A stretch of 64,000 nt of DNA, from assembly GCA_037445635.1 (NCBI GenBank), contig JBBIKC010000002.1, positions 1 through 64,000 on the forward strand, read 5' to 3'. The stretch is from JBFMCC01 sp037445635. Its GTDB lineage: Bacteria; Chloroflexota; Anaerolineae; Anaerolineales; Villigracilaceae. Position numbers and translations under genes: made by a program. How positions within the stretch are numbered: position 1 is the first letter of the stretch; the number at the start of each line of letters is the position of its first letter. Below the pieces are notes generated by a model. The model had not been told where the DNA came from and did no database searches. It saw only the letters and a program-made list of their open reading frames with translations. Below, piece by piece: positions 48,028-56,581 of this stretch.

Positions 48028-49536
48028 TCACGGACATTCCTTCGGGAACGGGCCAATCGTCTGCCTCCTGTAAGGACTTCCCAGGTCTGCGCGGATGCTG
48101 AGGTCCTTGAGAGGCGGCAGGTCCACGCCGAAGTATTCACGGAAGATCAGGCGGAAGGTGTTGACCGGCGTGATTTTTGGATACAACTGCTCCCTGCCAT
48201 TGCCCGGCAGGTAGTAAGCGTTCAGAATGTTATAGCGGCGTTCCGAAATTACGAAGCCGTGATCGCCCTGTAGAATGATGATGGGGGGAACGGGACTGTC
48301 CTCGATGATTTGTTGCAGGATGGCAGGGATTCTGTCGTTTATGAAGCGGATATTGTCCAAATATCCTGCGGGTTCATCGGTTTCCGCGACGATGTCTATC
48401 AAATCCAACTCTCCGGCTGTTGACCTGAAAGACCCGTCTGGCAGGAACACATAAGGAGTGTGCGGTACTGCGATGTGAGCATAGACGAATTTAGGCACCG
48501 GCTCGGAAGCGAGGCCGGGCAGTGTCTCCAGTGTGAACAGGACGCGCTCGTAGTGGCTTCGAAACCGTTCCAGTCCCCAGCTTCCCTGCTCGACCGCGCT
48601 TCTCAGGACGGTAGTTTCGAGGAAGAGGTATTCGAACGGTTGAAGCGGAGCCGTCAGGACGGAGCGGCTGTCGGCGCTTTGGATGTAAAAATCTGCCCCT
48701 TTCAGGTTCAGCCACTCATACCCCGTATCGAAGGCGTAGATTTTATACCCCCTGTTTCTTAATTCACGCGTCACACGGTTGTCGTGCAGGGATTCGAAAA
48801 GAGGCGTAAGGTCTGTATCCTTCGGGTCGGTATCCGGGATGAATTCCCACACGTAATCCATATTCAGCGTGGACGAGACGGAAAGCAGGGTCCACTTGTA
48901 ATTGCTCCGGCTGCAACCCGCGATGTAAAGTCCCATGTCCTCCAGGTCTTTCAGGAAGGGGCCGTTGTCATATCCCAGCACGCTCAACGTATCCTGGCGG
49001 CTGTATCCGTCCAGGATGATGTAGTAAATATCCGGTTGCGAGCCGTCCGGGGCTGCCTCGACGGATGCCTCGCGGGATTGGAACGAGCGCAACTCGAACT
49101 GGTAGGCCGCGATGGAATTGAGGGGGTAAATCAGCAGGGCGAGGCTGGCCAGATTCAAAGCCTGATAGATACCCGCGGCTGAGTTGATTTTTCCCCGAAA
49201 GATCGCAAACGCTCCAACGGCCAGGACGCCGCCGCTCAACAGGCTCGTCGGAAGCATGGGGCCGACCTTTGCCAGTGCCCGGTAATTTTCCAGGAAACTG
49301 TAAAGATGCCCAAAGCTAAAGAAGACGACCAAAGTCAGGGCCGTCAATAATGCCGCCTTGACCCATTTCCGCAGAAGCCCGAAAAGCAGAATCGCGAGAA
49401 GCGCGCCCAGCAGGATGGAAAGCAACAGCGGCCTGACCGCCGCCGCAGGTTCCACTTCCCACTTGTTCTCCGAAAGCAAAAAAACGACCGGATAGCACGT
49501 GATCAGGACTACAAAGAACGGATGTTTCGAAAGCAT
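48028..49536 (-). CDS. Membrane-anchored sulfatase/alkaline phosphatase superfamily protein
   Basis: A 502-residue protein with about five N-terminal helices (residues 1-155) and a large outer domain that begins QPDIYYIILDGYSRQDTLSV. This is the sulfatase-like metal-site start (Asp, then Ser/Thr in the SRQDT loop), with later IIILQGDHGFVISERRYN (DH metal ligands). The arrangement resembles LTA synthase or phosphoethanolamine transferases acting on envelope glycans. The substrate is unknown. Minus-strand gene between uvrC block and prfA. Confidence 0.8.
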   Translation of the reverse strand: MLSKHPFFVVLITCYPVVFLLSENKWEVEPAAAVRPLLLSILLGALLAILLFGLLRKWVKAALLTALTLVVFFSFGHLYSFLENYRALAKVGPMLPTSLLSGGVLAVGAFAIFRGKINSAAGIYQALNLASLALLIYPLNSIAAYQFELRSFQSREASVEAAPDGSQPDIYYIILDGYSRQDTLSVLGYDNGPFLKDLEDMGLYIAGCSRSNYKWTLLSVSSTLNMDYVWEFIPDTDPKDTDLTPLFESLHDNRVTRELRNRGYKIYAFDTGYEWLNLKGADFYIQSADSRSVLTAPLQPFEYLFLETTVLRSAVEQGSWGLERFRSHYERVLFTLETLPGLASEPVPKFVYAHIAVPHTPYVFLPDGSFRSTAGELDLIDIVAETDEPAGYLDNIRFINDRIPAILQQIIEDSPVPPIIILQGDHGFVISERRYNILNAYYLPGNGREQLYPKITPVNTFRLIFREYFGVDLPPLKDLSIRADLGSPYRRQTIGPFPKECP

Positions 49537-49552
49537 GCTGCAGGCCGGTGCG

Positions 49553-49696
49553 CTAGACGTTCACGATCAACGACAGCACCCACGAAAGGATGAGGATCAC
49601 GGAAATGACGATGATGACGATGCGCGTCGCCAGTTGCTGGCGCGCAGCGCGGTTCATCTTCTTCGGCTGTGGACCTTTATTAGTTCGACTCGCCAT
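49553..49696 (-). CDS. Small single-pass membrane protein (47 aa)
   Basis: A 47-residue protein with a basic start (NKGPQPKKMNRAARQQL) and one transmembrane helix (IVIIVISVILILSWVLSL). It lies 13 bases downstream of the response regulator stop and 16 bases upstream of the sulfatase-like gene, on the same strand, so it fits an operon. Unknown function; the positive N-terminus suggests N-in topology. Confidence 0.6.
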   Translation of the reverse strand: MASRTNKGPQPKKMNRAARQQLATRIVIIVISVILILSWVLSLIVNV

Positions 49697-49709
49697 TCTT
49701 TATTGCCTT

Positions 49710-50087
49710 CTAAACCAATCGCTTGAGAAACGCTTCGTTCATCGCCCGTTCCAGTTCCTCGATGGTCACGGGCTTTGAGACGTATGAGTCTGCGCCAAGT
49801 TCCGCCGCCTGATCCATCATCGCGTCCGACGCCTCGGACGTGAGCATGACCACAGGCATATCTTTGCCTTCGGCGCGGCGCCGCAGGAACTCGAGAAAAT
49901 CCAGCCCGCTGACCTCGGGCATGTTGATGTCCAACAGAATCAGGTCCGGCCGCTGGCCGGCCAGCAGGGATTGGGCTGCAGTGCGCGCGCCCAGGAAGCC
50001 CGTGCTCGTATAGTTGAGCAGTTTCAACATCAACTGCACGGCACGCGTCATTTCCTCGTCGTCGTCAATAATCCAGACAGATTTCAT
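49710..50087 (-). CDS. Single-domain response regulator
   Basis: A 125-residue CheY-like receiver. The acidic pocket is IIDDDEE, the phosphorylation site D53 lies in LILLDINMPEVSG, the Ser/Thr is in VVMLTSEAS and the lysine in YVSKPVT. It has no output domain and no adjacent kinase, so it probably acts by protein contact. Its start overlaps the uvrC stop by 4 bases. Confidence 0.92.
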   Translation of the reverse strand: MKSVWIIDDDEEMTRAVQLMLKLLNYTSTGFLGARTAAQSLLAGQRPDLILLDINMPEVSGLDFLEFLRRRAEGKDMPVVMLTSEASDAMMDQAAELGADSYVSKPVTIEELERAMNEAFLKRLV

Positions 50088-51955
50088 TCCAAATGCGCCT
50101 TGATCGAATCCGCCACTGCCTGCGTGATACCAGGCACGGCGGTTAATTCATCCACGTTTGCAGACCTAATCTTATCCACAGACCCGAAATGTTTCAAGAG
50201 GCTCTTTCGCCGCGCCGGTCCCACGCCGGGAATCGAATCCAGCGCCGAGGCCATACCCTGCTTCGTGCGGCGGCTGCGATGAGCTGTGATGCCGAAGCGG
50301 TGCGCCTCGTCGCGGATGCGCTGGATGAGATACAACCCCTGTGAGTGGCGCGGCAGTTTCAGCGAATCCGACTTGTGCGGGAAGAAGATCTCCTCCTCCT
50401 GTTTTGCGAGACCGACCACGGGAACTTTGTCTGCCAGCCCGGCATTTTCCAGGACTTTGACCACCCGCCCCAATTGACCCTTCCCGCCGTCAATGATGAT
50501 GAGATCGGGCAAGAAGGAGAATGACGCGTCCTTTTTCGACCCCGGGCCGGATTCCGCTTCATTCGCCGATCGCCACCTGCGGAATCTGCGCGTCAACATT
50601 TCCTCCATGGAAGCGAAGTCGTCCGGCGCGCCGATACTGGTGCTGTCAATGTTGAAGCGGCGGTACAGTTTCTTGTCGGGCACGCCCTGTGTGAAGACCA
50701 CCATCGCGCCGACGGTGGCCACGCCCTGCGTGTGCGACACGTCGTAGCACTCGATGCGATTCGGCGGCGCGGGCAAATTCAACGCGGACTGCAACTCGGC
50801 CAGCGCCTGCTCCTGCTTGTGCGTATCTGCCTGCCACTGGGCGCGCAGCGCGGACAGCGTCTCCATCGCGTTGTCCGCCGCCATCTGGACGAGTTCCTGC
50901 GGCTGCCCCTCGCGCGGAACGCGAATCTCCACTTTCCCGCCGCCGCGCCGCGAACGCATCCATTCCCCGATGATCCTGGCCTCCTCGATCTCCTGCGGCA
51001 ACAAGACCTGCTGCGGCATGGATGCGGCCTCGGTATAGAACTGCTTGATGAACTGCGACATCACCTCGGTGTCTGCCGCGTCCTCCGTCCCTTCGAGGAT
51101 GAAGTATTCGCGGCCGATTAATTTACCAGCCCGAATGAAGAAGATCTGCACGCAGGCTTCGCCGTCGGCGCGCGCCATGGCGAGCACATCCGAATCCTTG
51201 TAATCGGAAGCGAAGACCACTTTCTGGCGCTCGATGATGCTCTGCATGGCTTTCAATTGGTCGCGCAGGGCCGCGGCCTTCTCGAAACGTAACTCTTCAG
51301 AAGCCCTTTCCATCTCGGCCTGAACGCGTGCCATGACGGGTTCGGAATGTCCGCTGAGGAAATCCATCAGGTCGGAGATCATTTGGCGGTATCCCGCCCG
51401 GGTGGCCGCGCCGATGCAGGGCGCGGTGCACAGCTTGATGTCGTAGTACAGACACGCCCGCTTGTCCTGGCCGCTGATCTCGCGGTCGCAGGTCAGATAG
51501 GGGAAGACGCGGCGGAGCACGTCGAGGGTCTGATACACCGCCCAGGCGGAGGTGTATGGGCCGAAGTAGCGCGACCCGTCCTCGGTCATCTGGCGCGTGA
51601 CGGTCACTTTGGGGAAGGGGTCGCTCCAATGGACTTTGATGTAGGGGTAGCGTTTGTCGTCCTTCAGTTTGATGTTGTACTTGGGGCGATGCCGTTTGAT
51701 GAGGTTCATCTCGAGGATGAGCGCCTCGAGTTCCGAGCCGACCACGATCCATTCGATGTTTGCGATCTCGCGCACGAGACGCCGCGTCTTGTTGTCGTGA
51801 CTCGAATCCGCGTGGAAATACGAGCGGACGCGGTTCTTCAAATTGACCGCCTTGCCGACGTAGATCACGTTCCCGGCCGCGTCTTTCATAAGATAACAGC
51901 CGGTTTTTTGGGGCAGGGTATCGAGGATTCCCTTGATGCGTTCGGAGATTTCCAT
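50084..51955 (-). CDS. uvrC: Excinuclease ABC subunit C
   Basis: A 623-residue nucleotide-excision repair nuclease. The GIY-YIG domain (about 15-100) starts PQKTGCYLMKDAAGNVIYVG. A UVR motif lies near 205-240 (MARVQAEMERASEELRFEKA). The RNase H-like 5' nuclease domain holds ECYDVSHTQG and DLIIIDGGKGQL, and the helix-hairpin-helix DNA-binding end is at about 560-623 (SIPGVGPARRKSLLKHFGSV). It cuts on both sides of DNA damage with UvrAB. A TAAAAT just ahead of the ATG suggests a leaderless start. Confidence 0.96.
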   Translation of the reverse strand: MEISERIKGILDTLPQKTGCYLMKDAAGNVIYVGKAVNLKNRVRSYFHADSSHDNKTRRLVREIANIEWIVVGSELEALILEMNLIKRHRPKYNIKLKDDKRYPYIKVHWSDPFPKVTVTRQMTEDGSRYFGPYTSAWAVYQTLDVLRRVFPYLTCDREISGQDKRACLYYDIKLCTAPCIGAATRAGYRQMISDLMDFLSGHSEPVMARVQAEMERASEELRFEKAAALRDQLKAMQSIIERQKVVFASDYKDSDVLAMARADGEACVQIFFIRAGKLIGREYFILEGTEDAADTEVMSQFIKQFYTEAASMPQQVLLPQEIEEARIIGEWMRSRRGGGKVEIRVPREGQPQELVQMAADNAMETLSALRAQWQADTHKQEQALAELQSALNLPAPPNRIECYDVSHTQGVATVGAMVVFTQGVPDKKLYRRFNIDSTSIGAPDDFASMEEMLTRRFRRWRSANEAESGPGSKKDASFSFLPDLIIIDGGKGQLGRVVKVLENAGLADKVPVVGLAKQEEEIFFPHKSDSLKLPRHSQGLYLIQRIRDEAHRFGITAHRSRRTKQGMASALDSIPGVGPARRKSLLKHFGSVDKIRSANVDELTAVPGITQAVADSIKAHLE

Positions 51956-51963
51956 CGGCGCAA

Positions 51964-51969
51964 TTTTAG
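51964..51969 (-). promoter_or_regulatory. -10-like element (TAAAAT) for uvrC
   Basis: Minus-strand TAAAAT ends 8 bases ahead of the uvrC ATG, which would give a leaderless transcript. No ribosome binding site is obvious in between. Confidence 0.4.
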
Positions 51970-52015
51970 CATATTGGAATTCGCGCCGCGCCGGCCATCC
52001 CCCCTCACTGCGCGC

Positions 52016-54157
52016 TTATTTTTCGTTGTAGGGTTGGGGTGTCGCTTCCGGGGTTGGCCCCGGCGGCATGACTTGGTCCTCCCCCGGCAGGATGGACATA
52101 TCCGCCATGTAATAAGCGTGTTCGTAAACCGTCGCCACGCCGCCCTCGCCGGGCACCGGCGAGATGCGTTCGTCGCCGTTCAGGTCCACACCGGAGAGCA
52201 GTTTGTCGGCTATCCCTACCGCCTCCACAATGGACTGGCGCACGTTTTCATTTGGCTCTCCGCGTGCAATGGCGCGTACCAGGTCGCGCAATTCCACCGC
52301 CCATCTCTCGACGTTCTTGATCGAAAGCCTCACGTGTTCGCCATGCACGATGACCGCCTCCGAGGCGTCGCCGCTGAACATGGCATATTCGGTGTGCGAC
52401 ATTACCCCGCCGGTGTAGCCGGGGCTGTCCCCGTTCAGCAGGAAGCCGTAGCCGTCGCCGGGGTCTGTTACGGTCCCGTCGCCGTCGAGGTCGCCGTATT
52501 CGGGACTCTGGTTTCCCACCAGCAGGTTGAAGACCGCCTCGGCTTTCAGCCGCGCAGTGACCGCGTCGCCGCTGTCGAAGGCGGACAACATTTCGTTGGC
52601 ATATTGATCAATCAACGCGGCGTCCTTCCAGAGTCCATGCACCAGGCTGATCCTTTCGGGCGTGTTGCCGATGGATACCAGCACGTGCCGAACGTGGACG
52701 AGGGCGTTGGGCGGAATGGCCGAGGAAAAGGCCACGCGCCCGGACGGATTGGGACTCGGATCGGGGCTCGGCTCGAGCGTGATTTCCATGCGGTCGAAGA
52801 GCGACAGCAGGTTGCGGCTTTCGCCATCCACGAAAGTGAGCGACCCGCTGCCTGACTCATCCAACTCGAGGACGCCCAGGCTTCGGCGCGTCTCGCCGCC
52901 ATCGCCGATCAACCAAACCTCGAAGTGACTCCCCTGCGGCGGGGGCACAATCCCTTCGACGGAAACCGTCGCGCCGTCCAGCGCGGCGGCCACATCCTCG
53001 AAGCGCAGTCTTCCCACCGGGGCGGAGCCGTCTGGCGGAATTGGTCCGACCGCGGCTGGCGTATCCGCCGGGAGTGTGTGCCCGTGTATGTCGGCGGCGG
53101 TCGCTGCGGCGTCCGGCGTGAGATTCGCCGAGGGCCGCATGAACGACCAGATTCCGAAGATGGCAAGCAAGGTCAGGCCGGCGCCGATGGAGGCGGGAAT
53201 CCAAAACGGACGACGCGGCCGGAGCGCTGTATCCGATTCGCCGGGCGAATTGAAGCGCAGACTCTGCGAGGGCAGAATGGTGGCGGCCTCGGAGGTCATG
53301 CCGAGCACGTTCAGGAAGGCCGCAGTCAACTCACCCGCGCTTTGGTAGCGCTCGGCGGGATTCTTGTGCAGGGCGCGTTCGAGCACGGCCTGTAATTGAG
53401 GCGAGATGCCGCGGATGCGAGGCGGCGGTTCGTTGATTACTTTGTTGATGATCTTGAGGGATGTGTCGCCGTCGAACGGCGCCTGCCCGGCGAGCATCTC
53501 GTACAGGATGACGCCGAGAGAGTAAACGTCGGTGCGGTAGTCCACGCGGTCGCCGCGCGCCTGTTCGGGGCTCATGTAAGCCGGGGTGCCGGTGATGATT
53601 CCGCTGCTGGTCTGGGTGGCGGAATCCATCACGCGCACCAGGCCGAAGTCCGAAAGCATCGGCTCCGAGTCGCGCGGCAGGGCTTCGCCGGGACGGATGG
53701 GTTGTGTCCGGGAATAAAGGAGGACGTTGCCGGGTTTGATATCGCGGTGGACGATGCCCTGGGAATGGGCGTAATCCAGCGCGCTGGAGAGCATCGGCAG
53801 GAGCCGCGCGATCTGGCCGATGGGCACGCGTCCCTGGCGTTCATGCAGACTGCGCAGGTATGCCGAAAGCGACGGCCCATTGACGTATTCCATCACGATG
53901 AACGGCTGACCGTCAATCAGGTCGAAGTCGAAGACCTGGACGATGTTGGGATGCCGCAGGCCGGCGACCACGCGCGCCTCGCGCTGGAACCGTTCGTGCA
54001 GGTCGGCGTTATCTTCGAGAAAACCGTGCAGGATTTTCACCGCCACCGTGCGCTGGAGGGTGATATGCGTGCCGCGATAGACTTCCGCCATTCCCCCGCG
54101 GCCGAGGCGGTTTTCGATCACAACTTTGCCGAGAGTCTTGCCGATCCAATCGGACAT
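52016..54157 (-). CDS. Membrane Ser/Thr protein kinase with RskA-like and Ca-binding-type ectodomain
   Basis: A 713-residue protein. Kinase domain 12-285: glycine loop GRGGMAEVY, K41, HRDIKPGN (D139), DFG (170-172). One transmembrane helix (about 323-345) leads to an outer region. About 375-480 resembles the anti-sigma-K (RskA) domain: EGIVPPPQGSHFEVWLIGDG. The rest holds Asp-rich loops GDLDGDGTVTDPGDGYGF and VDLNGDERISPVPGEG that look like dockerin/EF-hand calcium loops. A kinase fused to such an ectodomain suggests signalling from the cell surface. TATAAT ends 7 bases before the ATG. Confidence 0.88.
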   Translation of the reverse strand: MSDWIGKTLGKVVIENRLGRGGMAEVYRGTHITLQRTVAVKILHGFLEDNADLHERFQREARVVAGLRHPNIVQVFDFDLIDGQPFIVMEYVNGPSLSAYLRSLHERQGRVPIGQIARLLPMLSSALDYAHSQGIVHRDIKPGNVLLYSRTQPIRPGEALPRDSEPMLSDFGLVRVMDSATQTSSGIITGTPAYMSPEQARGDRVDYRTDVYSLGVILYEMLAGQAPFDGDTSLKIINKVINEPPPRIRGISPQLQAVLERALHKNPAERYQSAGELTAAFLNVLGMTSEAATILPSQSLRFNSPGESDTALRPRRPFWIPASIGAGLTLLAIFGIWSFMRPSANLTPDAAATAADIHGHTLPADTPAAVGPIPPDGSAPVGRLRFEDVAAALDGATVSVEGIVPPPQGSHFEVWLIGDGGETRRSLGVLELDESGSGSLTFVDGESRNLLSLFDRMEITLEPSPDPSPNPSGRVAFSSAIPPNALVHVRHVLVSIGNTPERISLVHGLWKDAALIDQYANEMLSAFDSGDAVTARLKAEAVFNLLVGNQSPEYGDLDGDGTVTDPGDGYGFLLNGDSPGYTGGVMSHTEYAMFSGDASEAVIVHGEHVRLSIKNVERWAVELRDLVRAIARGEPNENVRQSIVEAVGIADKLLSGVDLNGDERISPVPGEGGVATVYEHAYYMADMSILPGEDQVMPPGPTPEATPQPYNEK

Positions 54158-54163
54158 AAAAAA

Positions 54164-54169
54164 ATTATA
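54164..54169 (-). promoter_or_regulatory. -10 element (GGTATAAT) for the kinase gene
   Basis: Minus-strand GGTATAAT followed by T-rich sequence lies 7 bases before the ATG, so a leaderless transcript is expected. Confidence 0.5.
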
Positions 54170-54252
54170 CCTTTGTTCTCCGATTTGCCTTGGCTTTTAA
54201 GACGGTTTTGTCATAGCCCGTCTTTCCTGCCTGCTCTGAAACCTGAATAGCG

Positions 54253-54258
54253 TATAAT
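54253..54258 (+). promoter_or_regulatory. -10 element (TATAAT) for the cinA-like operon
   Basis: TATAAT lies 19 bases before the GTG start, with the TTGGAGG ribosome binding site (54266-54272) directly after the predicted transcription start. Confidence 0.55.
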
Positions 54259-54277
54259 CGCCGAATTGGAGGCGCCT

Positions 54278-54763
54278 GTGGCAAAGCCTTTTGAATCCAT
54301 AGCCGGGCCGCTCCTGCGTGCCCGTTCTCTCAGATTGGCGACGGCTGAGTCCTGCACCGGCGGCTTGATTGCCGACCGCATTACCGACGTGCCCGGCTCA
54401 TCCGATTATTTCCTCGGCGGGGTTGTGGCCTATGCCTATGAAGCCAAAGTGGCCCTGCTCCACGTTTCGTGGGATACGCTGCGGAAGTATGGCGCGGTCA
54501 GCCGCGAGACGGTAATTGAGATGGCGCGCGGCGTTCGCACCGCTCTGGGCGCGGACGTCGGTCTGAGCGTCAGCGGGATTGCCGGTCCCGGCGGCGGCCT
54601 GCCGGACAAACCGGTCGGCACCACCTGGGTTGGGCTTTCCGCCACCGACGGCGACTGGGCGCGCAAATTCGTCTGGGACGGCGACCGCCGCGCCAACAAA
54701 CAGTTATCCGCAGACGCCGCGTTGCAAATGCTGGTAGATTACCTGAACGGCGGTCTCGAATGA
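54278..54763 (+). CDS. pncC: CinA C-terminal family nicotinamide-nucleotide amidase
   Basis: A 161-residue single-domain PncC/CinA-C protein. LATAESCTGGLIADRITDVP is the active-site start with its Ser and Cys; VVAYAYEAK and SVSGIAGPGGG follow. It deamidates nicotinamide mononucleotide to nicotinate mononucleotide in NAD recycling. The N-terminal pyrophosphatase half of full CinA is absent. The GTG at 54278 is chosen because TTGGAGG lies 5 bases ahead. It overlaps the next gene by 4 bases. Confidence 0.9.
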   Translation: MAKPFESIAGPLLRARSLRLATAESCTGGLIADRITDVPGSSDYFLGGVVAYAYEAKVALLHVSWDTLRKYGAVSRETVIEMARGVRTALGADVGLSVSGIAGPGGGLPDKPVGTTWVGLSATDGDWARKFVWDGDRRANKQLSADAALQMLVDYLNGGLE

Positions 54764-55449
54764 AAATCGTCGTTATTGTCTCTGCCAACGCCGAATGGCG
54801 GGTTGTCAAAGAACTTTATCCCGCTCTCATTCTTCACCGATCCCCTTTCGGTGAATTCGCCGACTTGACACTTGACACCTGGAATTTGAAACTCTTTCAC
54901 GGCGGCTGGGGCAAGATCTCCGCTGCGGCTTCCGCTCAATACGTCGTTGACCATTTCCAGCCCGATCTGCTCGTCAACCTCGGCACGTGCGGCGGGTTCA
55001 GCGGTCGAATCGAGGCGGGGACGGTGATCCTCGTCGAGCGGACTCTGGTCTACGATATCATCGAGCAAATGGGCGACGCGGCAGGGGCGATTGCTCATTA
55101 CGTCACATCCCTTGACTTGGGCTGGCTTCCGCAAAATCTGCCTCATCTCGTCTCGCGCGGGCTTCTGATCTCTGCCGACCGCGACATTCTCGCCGCGGAC
55201 ATTCCCATGCTGATCGAGAAATACGGCGCAGTCGCGGCCGATTGGGAATCGGGCGCCATTGCCTGGGTGGCAAAGCGGAACGGGACGCGCTGTCTCATTT
55301 TGCGAGGTGTTACCGATCTGGTTGGGGTGGAGGGCGGAGAAGCCTATGGCAACCTCGAACTTTTCCACGAACGCACAAAGACCGTGATGAAGAACTTATT
55401 TGAACAACTGCCCGCCTGGTTGAGAGGAGTCCCTTCCCATGCGCCATAA
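54760..55449 (+). CDS. Nucleosidase of the MTAN/purine nucleoside phosphorylase superfamily
   Basis: A 229-residue protein with the PNP/UDP core: FHGGWGKISAAASAQYVVDH near the start, VNLGTCGGFSG, and the C-terminal AADWESGAIAWVAKRNG and RGVTDLVG with the conserved Glu and Asp. It is shorter and less canonical than the true MTA/SAH nucleosidase at 60735. It may cleave another nucleoside; in context with PncC, a role in nucleotide salvage is likely. Confidence 0.85.
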   Translation: MKIVVIVSANAEWRVVKELYPALILHRSPFGEFADLTLDTWNLKLFHGGWGKISAAASAQYVVDHFQPDLLVNLGTCGGFSGRIEAGTVILVERTLVYDIIEQMGDAAGAIAHYVTSLDLGWLPQNLPHLVSRGLLISADRDILAADIPMLIEKYGAVAADWESGAIAWVAKRNGTRCLILRGVTDLVGVEGGEAYGNLELFHERTKTVMKNLFEQLPAWLRGVPSHAP

Positions 55450-56566
55450 ATTACAGCCGAAAACGGGCCGCGAAAACGACCCTCTCGCCGGGCAACGGAG
55501 AGGCTGTACGGTGATTTTGGCGGCCATTGCCCTGATGGTCCTGGCGGCTGGGTTTGCCGCCGAACTCTATCTTGCCGCGGCAGGGCGGGGCCGGCCTGGC
55601 TCCGGCGCGCGCTCCCTCGCGTCCGGCATGCCCGCCGAACAGGCCGTTACCCGCATCGCGTTGAACGGTCCGGCCGCGGATCTCTCTGCGGAAATCTCCG
55701 GCATGGCCTGGTATGGCGACTACCTCATCATGCTTCCCCAATATCCGCATCAGTTGGCCGAGGCGGGAGACGGCTTCGTCTTCGCGCTTCACAGGGCGGA
55801 CATCCTCGCTTACCTGGACGGCCGATCCAGCGAGCCTCTCGAACCGCTTGCAATTCCTTTCGAAGCGCCCGGCCTGAAAGATCTGATTCCCGAATATGAG
55901 GGTTACGAAGGGATTGCCTTTTCCGGCGACCGCGCCTATCTGACCATCGAAGCCGGCGAAGACGACAAAATGATCGGCTATATCGTATCGGGTCGGATGG
56001 CTCCCGATATGAGCAAATTAACCATTGATACCGGCAGCGTAACGCCAATCGCGGTGCAAACCGGACTGGACAACAAGTCCGACGAAGCATTGATCGTGCT
56101 GGACGACCGCGTTATCACCTTCTACGAAGTCAACGGCGCGGCGCTCAATCCCCGGCCTGTGGCGCACGCCTTCAGCCTCGACCTCCAGCCGCTGGGGACT
56201 CTTCCCATGGCCGCGCTGGAATATCGCCTGACCGATGCCGCCCTCGTTCCGGGCGGGAATCGCTTCTGGGTTGTCAACACCTTCTTTTTCTACAAAGACG
56301 GAAATTTGAGGCCCGCCTTCGACCCGCTCGCGGAGACGTTTGGCGAAGGGCCGACCCACGCGAAAATCGACGCGGTCGAACGCCTGGTGGAGCTGGAGTA
56401 TTCCGAATCGGGCGTGAGGCTCACGGGTACGCCTCCCATTCAGTTGGAACTGCCCACCTTTATCACGCGCAACTGGGAAGGGCTCGTCCTGCTGGACGGC
56501 CGCGGCTTCCTTCTGATGACGGATAAATTCCCCGATACGATTCTTGCCTTTGTGCCGATGCCGTAA
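55439..56566 (+). CDS. Hypothetical exported protein (possible phytase/esterase-like beta-propeller)
   Basis: A 375-residue protein with one N-terminal membrane anchor (about 24-45) and a beta-rich exported domain. Repeated strands such as ISGMAWYGDYLIMLPQYPHQ, YEGIAFSGDRAYLTIEAGED and NWEGLVLLDGRGFLLMTDKF suggest a propeller like the esterase-like-activity-of-phytase family. No catalytic residues can be named. Its start overlaps the nucleosidase end by 11 bases, and it converges on the gene at 56582. Confidence 0.65.
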   Translation: MRHKLQPKTGRENDPLAGQRRGCTVILAAIALMVLAAGFAAELYLAAAGRGRPGSGARSLASGMPAEQAVTRIALNGPAADLSAEISGMAWYGDYLIMLPQYPHQLAEAGDGFVFALHRADILAYLDGRSSEPLEPLAIPFEAPGLKDLIPEYEGYEGIAFSGDRAYLTIEAGEDDKMIGYIVSGRMAPDMSKLTIDTGSVTPIAVQTGLDNKSDEALIVLDDRVITFYEVNGAALNPRPVAHAFSLDLQPLGTLPMAALEYRLTDAALVPGGNRFWVVNTFFFYKDGNLRPAFDPLAETFGEGPTHAKIDAVERLVELEYSESGVRLTGTPPIQLELPTFITRNWEGLVLLDGRGFLLMTDKFPDTILAFVPMP

Positions 56567-56581
56567 TAACAACAAACAGCG

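Noticed and set aside
51347..52855. Plus-strand 502-residue frame spanning uvrC and the kinase
   Set aside because: It crosses the border of two well-supported minus-strand genes and has no domain.
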